A stretch of 64,000 nt of DNA. Origin: Sphingosinicella microcystinivorans. GTDB lineage: Bacteria; Pseudomonadota; Alphaproteobacteria; Sphingomonadales; Sphingomonadaceae. The DNA is taken from positions 2,061,501 through 2,125,500 of the forward strand of contig NZ_CP116005.1 in NCBI RefSeq assembly GCF_027941835.1, written 5' to 3'. Below are positions 33,157 through 40,217 of this stretch, piece by piece. The notes below the pieces were generated by a model. It ran no database searches. It was given only the letters and a program-made list of their open reading frames with translations, and was not told where the DNA came from. A program made the position numbers and the translations under genes. The stretch's first letter is position 1. The number at the start of each line of letters is the position of its first letter.

Positions 33157-33840
33157 ATGATCCGGGCGCGCCCATTCGATTATCCCTACGACGGCAAGCT
33201 GGATCCGAAAGCGGTCGGGCTTCTCATCATTGATCTGCAGACGGACTATTTATCGAACGACGGTTACTTCGCGCGCAAGGGCTATGATCCGGAACCCCTG
33301 CGCGCGATCATCCCGGCGGTCGAGCGGCTGGTGTCGGCTGCAAGGGCGGTCGGGTGCCGCATCATCTGGACGCGGCAGGGATACCGGTCCGACGTAGCCG
33401 ACGCCTCACCATACGACAAGTGGCGTGCGGCCCGGGCCGGTATCGAACTCGTCGCCGGGGATAGCGCAGCGCTGCTGCGGGGCAGCCCGGGCTATGACAT
33501 CATTCCCGAGCTTGCGCCGCACCCGGGCGATATCGTCATCGACAAGACGGCGAACGGAGCGTTCTACCAGACCGATCTCGAACTCGTGCTCAAGGCGCAG
33601 GGCATCACGCACCTGCTGTTTTCCGGCGCGACCACGGATGTCTGCGTGCACACCACCTTGCGCGAGGCGACCGACCGAAAGTACCAATGCCTTCTCGTAG
33701 AAGATGCCTGCGCGAGCTGTGACGCCTATGCTCACGAGGCTGCGATCCATATGGTGACTGTCGAGGATGGAATCTTCGGCGTCGTCGCCACGGTCGATAG
33801 TGTGATTGCCGGGCTTGCGGCAGCGCCGCCGGCGGAATGA
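33157..33840 (+). CDS. Isochorismatase-fold cysteine hydrolase
   Basis: This 227-residue amidohydrolase-type protein is in the cysteine hydrolase (isochorismatase-like) superfamily. The triad is visible: Asp in LLIIDLQTDY, Lys in IVIDKTANGAF, and Cys in GATTDVCVHTTLREA. Members hydrolyse N-carbamoyl, ureido or nicotinamide amides, and the sequence is closest in style to biuret/ureidoacrylate/N-carbamoylsarcosine-type amidohydrolases. There is no signal peptide, so it acts in the cytoplasm. I use the ATG at 33157 because the earlier one (33106) lies inside the receptor's end. It overlaps the permease start by 4 bases (ATGA). Confidence 0.9.
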   Translation: MIRARPFDYPYDGKLDPKAVGLLIIDLQTDYLSNDGYFARKGYDPEPLRAIIPAVERLVSAARAVGCRIIWTRQGYRSDVADASPYDKWRAARAGIELVAGDSAALLRGSPGYDIIPELAPHPGDIVIDKTANGAFYQTDLELVLKAQGITHLLFSGATTDVCVHTTLREATDRKYQCLLVEDACASCDAYAHEAAIHMVTVEDGIFGVVATVDSVIAGLAAAPPAE

Positions 33841-35141
33841 AGGAACAGCCCGGCGATCCGCTTCCGCGTACGCTCGGTGCAGGCACGCTTGCCGCGCTCA
33901 CGATCGGGATCGTCGTCGGTAGCGGCATCTTCAGAACACCGTCTGAAATTGCCGCGCTCGTCGGTTCGCCATCGCTCATTCTGCTGGTCTGGATCGCGGG
34001 CGGCGCGATCACGCTCTGCCTCGGCCTCTGCCTTGCCGAGCTCGGCGCGATGTTTCCCCGTGTCGGCGGCATCTATGTCTATCTCGAAGAAGCGTTCGGC
34101 AAGCCGGTCGCGTTCATTTTCGGATGGACCTTCCTTCTCATCAACCCCGCGAACTGGGCGGCGATTTCGCTGATTGCCGCCGCTTACATCGGCGCGGCTT
34201 TAGGGTTCGGGCCGGGTGCCGACCGTTGGGTCGCCACGGCGGCGCTCGCGCTGGTCACCATCATGAACGTGGCGTCGGTAACGCTGGCGGCGCGGCTCAA
34301 CGGCGTGTTCACGCTGGCCAAAGCGGCGGCGCTGCTCTCTATCGCGGCTGTCATCATCACTTCGGCGGGAGCGGCAGGGGAGGGGACGGGCGGCACACCG
34401 TCGGCCGGTGCGTTCGGACTTGCGCTCATCGCCGTGCTCTGGCCCTACGAAGGCGTGGCCGCCGCAAGCGCGATGGTCGGGGAGGTGCGTGACCCGTCGC
34501 GCAACGTGCCGCGCGGCCTCATCGGCGGCGTGTTTATCATCACGCTTCTCTACCTTGTCATCAATGTCGCCTTTCTGTCCGCGCTCGATCCGCAGGACAT
34601 GGCCGCGTCGCGATTCGTGGCGCGCGATGCGGCAACGGCCGTCCTCGGCGATATTGGAGGCGTGGCGGTCGGCGCGGCGGCGGCGGTCGCCGTGCTGGGC
34701 GCGCTTATCGCTGCCGGAACCTGCGATCCGCGGGTTCTGTTCGCAATGGCCCGCGACCGTCTGTTTTTCGCGCGCGTGGGCGATGTCCACCCGCGCGCGC
34801 GAACGCCTTATGTAGCGGTGCTCGTTTCTGCTGCGCTGGCTATGCTCTACGTCTGGGTCAGCACCTTCGAAGCGCTTGCCGCGCAGTTCGTGCTCGGCAT
34901 GTGGCTGTTCTATGCGCTTTGCGTGATCGGGTTGATCCGGCTCAGGATCACGAGACCCGATCTGCCGCGCCCGTATCGGATGCCGGGCTTTCCATGGCTC
35001 CCGGCTTTGTTCCTTGCGGCTACCCTCGGGTTGTTGGCGCAGGCGGCCGTCGCGCTGCCGCTCATCAGCCTTTCCAATATCGCAGTCGTTGCGATGGGCT
35101 ATCCCGTTTACCGGATCTGGAAACGATATTCACGGTCATAG
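33837..35141 (+). CDS. APC-family amino acid permease
   Basis: This 434-residue integral membrane protein has the amino acid-polyamine-organocation signature near the N-terminus (LTIGIVVGSGIFRTPSEIAAL). About twelve hydrophobic segments follow, with a conserved WPYEGVAAASAMVGEV stretch near residue 200. It should take up an amino acid or related amide, probably the product or substrate of the cysteine hydrolase whose stop overlaps its ATG by 4 bases. It is convergent with the LuxR gene, with a 6-base overlap of the ends. Confidence 0.94.
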   Translation: MKEQPGDPLPRTLGAGTLAALTIGIVVGSGIFRTPSEIAALVGSPSLILLVWIAGGAITLCLGLCLAELGAMFPRVGGIYVYLEEAFGKPVAFIFGWTFLLINPANWAAISLIAAAYIGAALGFGPGADRWVATAALALVTIMNVASVTLAARLNGVFTLAKAAALLSIAAVIITSAGAAGEGTGGTPSAGAFGLALIAVLWPYEGVAAASAMVGEVRDPSRNVPRGLIGGVFIITLLYLVINVAFLSALDPQDMAASRFVARDAATAVLGDIGGVAVGAAAAVAVLGALIAAGTCDPRVLFAMARDRLFFARVGDVHPRARTPYVAVLVSAALAMLYVWVSTFEALAAQFVLGMWLFYALCVIGLIRLRITRPDLPRPYRMPGFPWLPALFLAATLGLLAQAAVALPLISLSNIAVVAMGYPVYRIWKRYSRS

Positions 35142-35888
35142 CGTGCGCAGAAACAGATCGAACAGCTGCGCCTGCGAGTGAATCTCCAGCTTTGCGTAGA
35201 TGTTCCGCTTGTGGTTGGCGACAGTGCCGGCTTCGATACCCAGCAGGCGTGCAACGGATTTTGCAGAGTGGCCCTTCAGCATCATCTCGATGATCTCCAC
35301 CTCGCGCTCCGTGAGCTTTTCGGGGGAAATCGCACGAACCTTTTCAGGGAGATTGAAGGTCGTCGGTATGGTAGCGGCATCGCCATCGCTGGCACCATGT
35401 CTCAACTGTCCGCGAACGAAAGCCATGACGATAGGCCCTGCGGTCTGCAGCGCGGCGATCTCCGTAACCGCGAACGGAGGGTGGGGGGCCTCCCGCTCGA
35501 TGAACAAATGCGCGGACGTGCCCTCGTCCAAATGAACAATGTATCTCAGTTCGTCTACAACGTTGGTGAAGCGGTAGTGACGTCTGTAGAACTCCGAGGA
35601 GGTAAAGGATTCCGGCGCGATATCGCCAAGCCGGAATAGCCCGCGGCGCCCTTCGGCCTCGACCCTGCAGAAAGGGTCGAGCATGTGGAGTCCGCGGATG
35701 TAACTGTCCATTTGCTCGCGAATGCGAGCCATGTTCAGGTTGGTATGGACAAGCGCAGGCTGTCTGCCCCGTTCGAAGCGAAAGACGATAAAGTTTCGAA
35801 ACGTACAGAGCGTCTGCAGCTGTTCGCACAACACATCAAAGCCGCGTGTGCCTCGCGGCGCTTCCAGAAGGTGTTCAGCCAGCATCAT
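35136..35888 (-). CDS. LuxR-type regulator with N-terminal ligand-sensing-like domain
   Basis: This 250-residue protein has an N-terminal sensor region (about 1-165) and a C-terminal GerE/LuxR helix-turn-helix (LTEREVEIIEMMLKGHSAKSVARLLGIEAGTVANHKRNIYAKL, about 192-234). The N-terminal part does not show the clear acyl-homoserine-lactone pocket pattern. The protein resembles the LuxR regulators that sit beside amino-acid transport or hydrolase genes. It is the only regulator in the peptidase cluster and may be the one that binds the inverted repeat at 27533-27573; this is an inference. Its start lies at the edge of the 457-bp region that contains integration remnants. Confidence 0.92.
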   Translation of the reverse strand: MMLAEHLLEAPRGTRGFDVLCEQLQTLCTFRNFIVFRFERGRQPALVHTNLNMARIREQMDSYIRGLHMLDPFCRVEAEGRRGLFRLGDIAPESFTSSEFYRRHYRFTNVVDELRYIVHLDEGTSAHLFIEREAPHPPFAVTEIAALQTAGPIVMAFVRGQLRHGASDGDAATIPTTFNLPEKVRAISPEKLTEREVEIIEMMLKGHSAKSVARLLGIEAGTVANHKRNIYAKLEIHSQAQLFDLFLRTL

Positions 35889-36031
35889 GGTATCAGAGGC
35901 TAACTAGCATCGAATCGGTGCACGATACAGGACTCGAACCACTGGATGCAGAGGTCCCCTGGTGCCGGTCGTGGTATCATTTATTAACAATAACGTAAGT
36001 TTATTGATTTTCTGCGCCTCTCAGAAGGGCT

Positions 36032-36053
36032 TTCGAGCCCTTTCCTGCACCAG
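36032..36053 (+). repeat. Degenerate tRNA-Leu 3' end (third att-like site)
   Basis: TTCGAGCCCTTTCCTGCACCAG matches the tRNA-Leu 3' end (TTCGAGTCCTTTCCTGGGCACCA) with one substitution and two lost Gs. Just before it AAGGGC pairs with GCCCTT, so it still folds as a T-arm. It looks like an attachment site left by an earlier element. Confidence 0.62.
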
Positions 36054-36085
36054 TGGTTTCCCGGTGACGTTCGCTGGCGTCAAAA

Positions 36086-36202
36086 ATGGTTGTTTCCGCC
36101 CTTTTTGCCGCCACCGCTTCCTGCGCCAAGCTGGCCGAGAAGGACCATAAGCTGTCGGACTCGCCGATATGCGGGCGAAGCGCGACGAACCCCGCCGACT
36201 GA
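36086..36202 (+). pseudogene. Decayed N-terminus of a DUF4102 integrase
   Basis: An ATG frame of 38 codons contains AKLAEKDHKLSDSP, which matches the start of DUF4102 integrases (typically AKPAEKDYKLSDSGGL). It then loses similarity and stops at 36200-36202. Catalytic domains are missing. Its position 33 bp after the degenerate tRNA end copies the intact tRNA-Leu/integrase arrangement at 14.8-15.0 kb. Confidence 0.5.
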
Positions 36203-36345
36203 CCGCCGCGCGCCTTTTGACGGGAAGCGTCAGAAGGCTGTCCATATCAGCATGTTGCCGAGCGCCGGCGTATCATGGCCGGGCAGCGTGCGGCGCAGGA
36301 ATCAGGCGTGATGTTGCAGTTCGTCGGGATGGCGCGGCAGACCTC

Positions 36346-37752
36346 CTAGGCAGACGGACCCTTTTCTCCCGACGCTTCCAGCCACCGTGTCCTGTAACCT
36401 GAAAGATCCAGGGGTTCTGGCTTTATGAGCTCGAGCGAACCCTGAACGGACAGCGTCGGCGAAAGCAGGCTCATCGCTCCGAGAGCCAGATCGGCTTCCT
36501 GCCTTGCCGCGTAGATATGGTGATCCGCCCGAAGACACGCCAAGACGGAGACAAAGGCTTTTGCACGCGCAAATCGACCGTCGATCATGATCGTGCCGCG
36601 GGCACCGACCCGGGCAAGCGCGAAGTCCGTCAGCAACCCCACATAAAGCGCCACGGCGGCGGCGCGTTCGATCGGATTTTGGGGTGGGTTCAGCCACGCG
36701 CCCGAAGCCCCGGCGAAGGGGCCTGTTCCGGGTACGAATGTCGGCAGGATCATCGCGCCTTTGGAGACACAGCCCGGCAGTGCTGCCATGATTCCGTCTT
36801 CGTATTGTGGATCGTCAATCCTGATCCCTTCACCGCACAGGATTTCGACTTCTCGACCACCCATGAAGATCAGCGTTGGAACCGGCAAGCCATTGACATC
36901 GACGTTCACGACGCCGCCCTGACCAAGGGCCGCAAGTTCGGTCTGTTCCTCCCTGATCGGCCGCATCGTGACGAACCACGTGCCTGTGGATACGATTGCC
37001 GCATCGCGGTCACGGATCTCCGGATACATGCGTGCGGCCAGCAGTGCGGCATTCGAATCGTGGAGACCCGCATGGACCCGCGTTTCTGCCGGAAGCCCTG
37101 TAGCCGCGCTCCATTCCGGAAGCAGAGTTCCGACCACGTCGCCTGCATGGCAGAACGGTGCGAGGCGCTGCGCCCACCCGCGACGGACGGCCATGGGCGA
37201 CGGGGCCTTGCGGATCGGAGACCACAGGTCGGTATGCGCGCCGAGGCTGGTGACTTCCGATACGGCAACCCCCGTGAGCCGCCATGCCCAATACTGCGGC
37301 CAGGGAACGATCACGGCATCGCCTGCCAAGAGGTCCGGAATGCGGGCTTCGAGCGCATGAAGCTGCGCGCCGAGGTTGAGCCCGCGATCCATCGAGGGCG
37401 AGCCGGTTTCGCTGAAGGCGTCGCGCTGTTCGCGGTAGGCATGGAGAATGTCTGCGGGGAGGTCGGCTTCATAGTCCATGGGGGCTGCGACCAGCTCGCG
37501 GCCCCGGACGACGGCGCAGGCCGCACCGTGCGCGATCGGAATGATCGCGGAAACGGTTCCCATGCGTGCGAAATCGGACAGGCTCGCGCGCAGCCATGCC
37601 TCGATGCCGTCTATATCGAGACAGGGGTATCCGTTGGCCTCAGCCTGGCGGTTGGAATAGCGGGTCCGCGCCAGTTCACGGCCGTCCGGGGTCCATAGCG
37701 ACGCCTTGCTGTGGGTCTTTCCGATGTCGATAACAACGACCAGACCAGCCAT
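36346..37752 (-). CDS. FGGY-family sugar kinase, probable L-rhamnulokinase
   Basis: This 468-residue kinase has the N-terminal phosphate-binding motif VVVIDIGKTHSKASLW and further FGGY-type elements: AIIPIAHGAACAVV, MDYEADLP and GLHDSNAALLA near residue 240, and MIDGRFARAKAFVSVLA in the C-terminal ATP half. With the RhaI isomerase diverging from it, the likely reaction is phosphorylation of L-rhamnulose, but L-fuculose kinase cannot be excluded. The ATG at 37752 has a very strong GGGGAGGGG site. The 111-bp divergent region to rhaI carries a copy of the putative RhaR motif and a minus-strand TTGACG promoter element at 37849-37844. Confidence 0.88.
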   Translation of the reverse strand: MAGLVVVIDIGKTHSKASLWTPDGRELARTRYSNRQAEANGYPCLDIDGIEAWLRASLSDFARMGTVSAIIPIAHGAACAVVRGRELVAAPMDYEADLPADILHAYREQRDAFSETGSPSMDRGLNLGAQLHALEARIPDLLAGDAVIVPWPQYWAWRLTGVAVSEVTSLGAHTDLWSPIRKAPSPMAVRRGWAQRLAPFCHAGDVVGTLLPEWSAATGLPAETRVHAGLHDSNAALLAARMYPEIRDRDAAIVSTGTWFVTMRPIREEQTELAALGQGGVVNVDVNGLPVPTLIFMGGREVEILCGEGIRIDDPQYEDGIMAALPGCVSKGAMILPTFVPGTGPFAGASGAWLNPPQNPIERAAAVALYVGLLTDFALARVGARGTIMIDGRFARAKAFVSVLACLRADHHIYAARQEADLALGAMSLLSPTLSVQGSLELIKPEPLDLSGYRTRWLEASGEKGPSA

Positions 37753-37863
37753 ACCCCTCCCCACACATCTTCCCGGCGGCATGTCTGGACAACCGTCGAC
37801 CATCGCTATAAACAATCAAATTAAATCTAAAACAAGCAAAATGCGTCAATCCTGGAGGAACCG
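37753..37863 (-). promoter_or_regulatory. Divergent kinase/rhaI promoter region with putative RhaR site
   Basis: On the minus strand GACGCATTTTGCTTGTTT (37847-37830) overlaps TTGACG (37849-37844), with ATTTAA/TTTAAT 17-18 bases further, as a plausible -35/-10 pair for the kinase. The same GACGCATTTTG-TTG block lies in front of the GPH symporter gene. The region is AT-rich compared with its neighbours. Confidence 0.6.
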
Positions 37864-39153
37864 GTGGCAGACAAGCCTTTCTTGGCCGAGCAGATCGCTG
37901 ATCACAATGCGCGGCACCTTGAAGCCCTGATGGACGAATATGACTCGCTCGGCCGGGCGCTCGCGCGGCGCGGCATCGACATCGACACCGTGAAGGCGAA
38001 GGTATCCGGTTTCTCCCTCGCCCTGCCGACCTGGGCGACGGGGCGGGGCGGCACGCGCTTTGCCAAGTTCCCGATCCCGGGCGAGCCGACCAACATTCAC
38101 GAAAAGCTCGCGGACTGTGCAGTGGTGCAGCAGTTGAGCCGCGCCGCGCCGCGCGTGTCGCTGCATTTCCCGTGGGACGGCGCATCGGACTACGCAGCGC
38201 TTCGCGAAGAGGCCGAGGCCTATGGTCTCGGTTTCGATGCCGTCAATTCCAATACGTTCCAGGACCAGCCGGGCGCGGAGCACAGCTACCGGAACGGGAG
38301 CCTCGGCGCGGTGGACGCCGCGGTGCGCGCCCAGGCCGTCCGGCACAACGTCGATTGCATCGAGATCGGCAAGACGCTGGGATCGAAGGCGCTCACGGTC
38401 TGGATCGGGGACGGCTCGAACTTCCCCGGACAGCAGGATTTCACGCGCGCGCTCGATCGGTATATCGACGCCACGTCCGAAATCTATTCCCGCCTCCCCG
38501 ACGACTGGCTTCTTCTCCTCGAACACAAGATGTTCGAGCCGGCATTCTATTCGACGATCATTTCGGACTGGGGCTCTTCGCTGATGGCTGCGCAGGAACT
38601 CGGCCCCAGGGCGAAATGCCTCGTCGATCTCGGGCATCACGCGCCGAACGTGAATATCGAGCAGATCGTCGCCCGCCTTCATCGCGTCGGGCGGCTCGGC
38701 GGCTTCCATTTCAACGACAGCAAATACGGCGACGACGACCTCGATTCGGGATCGATCAATCCGCACCAGCTCTTCCTTGTCTTCAACGAACTGGCGGAGG
38801 CCGAAGCCCGCGTGCCGGGGCCGGCTCCGGCCTATATGATCGACCAGTCGCACAACGTGACCGACCCGATCGAAAGCCTCCTGTCATCGACCGAGTCGAT
38901 CGTCAGCGCATTCGCCAAGGCCGCGCTGATCGACCGCGCCGCGCTCCGCGACGCACAGGATCGCGACGATCCGATGATGGCGTTTCAGGCCCTGCGCCGG
39001 GCATACCGTGTCGATGTCTCGCCCATCGTCGCGATGGCCCGCATGGAGGCCGGCGGCGCGATCGAGATGCTGGAGTTCTACCGGGACAGCGGATGGCGCG
39101 CGCGCAAGGCGCAGGAACGCAAGCCGGTCGGGCTGGGCGCGGGGATCGTCTGA
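37864..39153 (+). CDS. rhaI: L-rhamnose isomerase, rhizobial-type
   Basis: This 429-residue TIM-barrel isomerase converts L-rhamnose to L-rhamnulose. Features include the N-terminal FSLALPTWATGRGGTRFAKF, VSLHFPWDGASD, VNSNTFQDQP, the metal-site series EHKMFEP and VDLGHHAPN, and GGFHFNDSKYGDDDLDSGSI. These are the marks of the RhaI family of rhizobia (425-430 residues), unlike E. coli RhaA. The GTG at 37864 is supported by GGAGG at 37854-37858. It is convergent with the class II aldolase, 3 bp apart. Confidence 0.95.
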   Translation: MADKPFLAEQIADHNARHLEALMDEYDSLGRALARRGIDIDTVKAKVSGFSLALPTWATGRGGTRFAKFPIPGEPTNIHEKLADCAVVQQLSRAAPRVSLHFPWDGASDYAALREEAEAYGLGFDAVNSNTFQDQPGAEHSYRNGSLGAVDAAVRAQAVRHNVDCIEIGKTLGSKALTVWIGDGSNFPGQQDFTRALDRYIDATSEIYSRLPDDWLLLLEHKMFEPAFYSTIISDWGSSLMAAQELGPRAKCLVDLGHHAPNVNIEQIVARLHRVGRLGGFHFNDSKYGDDDLDSGSINPHQLFLVFNELAEAEARVPGPAPAYMIDQSHNVTDPIESLLSSTESIVSAFAKAALIDRAALRDAQDRDDPMMAFQALRRAYRVDVSPIVAMARMEAGGAIEMLEFYRDSGWRARKAQERKPVGLGAGIV

Positions 39154-39156
39154 GCG

Positions 39157-40197
39157 CTATTGCTCGGCGCGGGCGCGGCTTTGTGCGAGGCGGTATTTCT
39201 CCGCCTCCCATCCCGCAAGCGCCCGCGCTTCCGCGTCGGCAAGGAAGGCCACCGAAGCATCAGGCGGAACCCTGCGCAGCATGTCGATGACCCACGCGAG
39301 AATATCGTCGGCGCCCGCGCGCAGATCGTTCATCACATAGCCGCCACGGCCCGGCGAAAGCAGAACCGAAGGCGCGCCTCCATACAGGCCGTGATACGCG
39401 GATATTGCGGTTTGGGCTCGATCGTCCGGAGGCAGCAGCATCGCGGGGCCACCCAGGAAAACCACTTGATCGGGAGCGAGGGCGCCGCCGCACGCCGTTG
39501 ACGTCAGGCGCGAATCCATCGCCACCCGGCTGAGCATCTCGTCCCATCGGTAGTGGGGTGCAGGTGACGGCTGTCCCGCTGGCGCTGCCGGCAGGTCCCG
39601 CGGCGGAAGCGCAAGATCGCGCTCGACCTGGTGCAGAAGACCGGCTGCGGCGGCGGGGGAATCCGCGGCGACCACGAGGCCGTGATTCTGGAGAACGAAC
39701 ACGTTCGGCCTGTCGCCGCCGGCCGCCGCCGCGTGCGCGATCCCGGCCGCGAGTTCAGACCCCGGCCGCACATACGGGACGAATGCGCCGCTCCACCGGC
39801 CTTCGCCCGCCTTCAGCCGCTCCGGTCCATCGGCGAGAATCGAGAGCGTTGTCGCGTTCAGCGAATGGACATGCAGCACCACGCGGTGCGGCAATACGGC
39901 ATGGAGCGCCGTTTCGATCGAGGGCTTGAGGTGCTGCGTCGCCGGGTCGTCGATGCGCGCGCCGTCCAGAGCCTGCCCGGCAGTGTCCGCCAGACGACGC
40001 CTGACCGCCTCGAGCGACAGCGGCACCATGATGTCCTTCGCTTCCGCGTCCGCCAGCCAGCAGCCCGACGCCTTCACCCAGAGCGTGCCGTCTTCCTTCA
40101 GCGAGACATTGCCGCCCGCGCCCTGCACGATGGCGCGGTCGGCGCCGAGACGCGCGGAAACCGCGCACAACTCCCGCCAGAGATCGCTCCGGACCAT
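39157..40197 (-). CDS. Class II aldolase/adducin domain protein
   Basis: This 346-residue zinc aldolase-like protein has the N-terminal RAIVQGAGGNVSLKEDGTLWVKASG, the metal-binding HVHS (VVLHVHSLNATTL) and NHG (VLQNHGLVVAA) motifs of the class II aldolase family. The C-terminal region (about 215-346) is less characteristic. The ATG at 40197 has GGGAGA upstream; the longer frame that continues in front of it is the antisense shadow of the preceding gene. It is downstream of RhaD in the same direction, 20 bp apart, so it is a second aldolase in the rhamnose pathway or acts on another sugar phosphate. Confidence 0.9.
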   Translation of the reverse strand: MVRSDLWRELCAVSARLGADRAIVQGAGGNVSLKEDGTLWVKASGCWLADAEAKDIMVPLSLEAVRRRLADTAGQALDGARIDDPATQHLKPSIETALHAVLPHRVVLHVHSLNATTLSILADGPERLKAGEGRWSGAFVPYVRPGSELAAGIAHAAAAGGDRPNVFVLQNHGLVVAADSPAAAAGLLHQVERDLALPPRDLPAAPAGQPSPAPHYRWDEMLSRVAMDSRLTSTACGGALAPDQVVFLGGPAMLLPPDDRAQTAISAYHGLYGGAPSVLLSPGRGGYVMNDLRAGADDILAWVIDMLRRVPPDASVAFLADAEARALAGWEAEKYRLAQSRARAEQ

Positions 40198-40217
40198 GGG
40201 TCTCCCGCCTTTGCGCG

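Larger units (their letters stand above)
35889..36345 (+). other. Intergenic region with remnants of an older integration
   Basis: This 457-bp gap carries tRNA-3'-end-like sequence on both strands (35921-35947 on the minus strand, 36032-36053 on the plus strand). A decayed integrase N-terminus (36086-36202) comes right after the second. Nothing else is supported in the remainder. Confidence 0.6.

Noticed and set aside
36517-37698. 393-codon plus-strand frame opposite the FGGY kinase
   Set aside because: It is antisense to a gene with clear kinase motifs, and its translation has no recognised domain.
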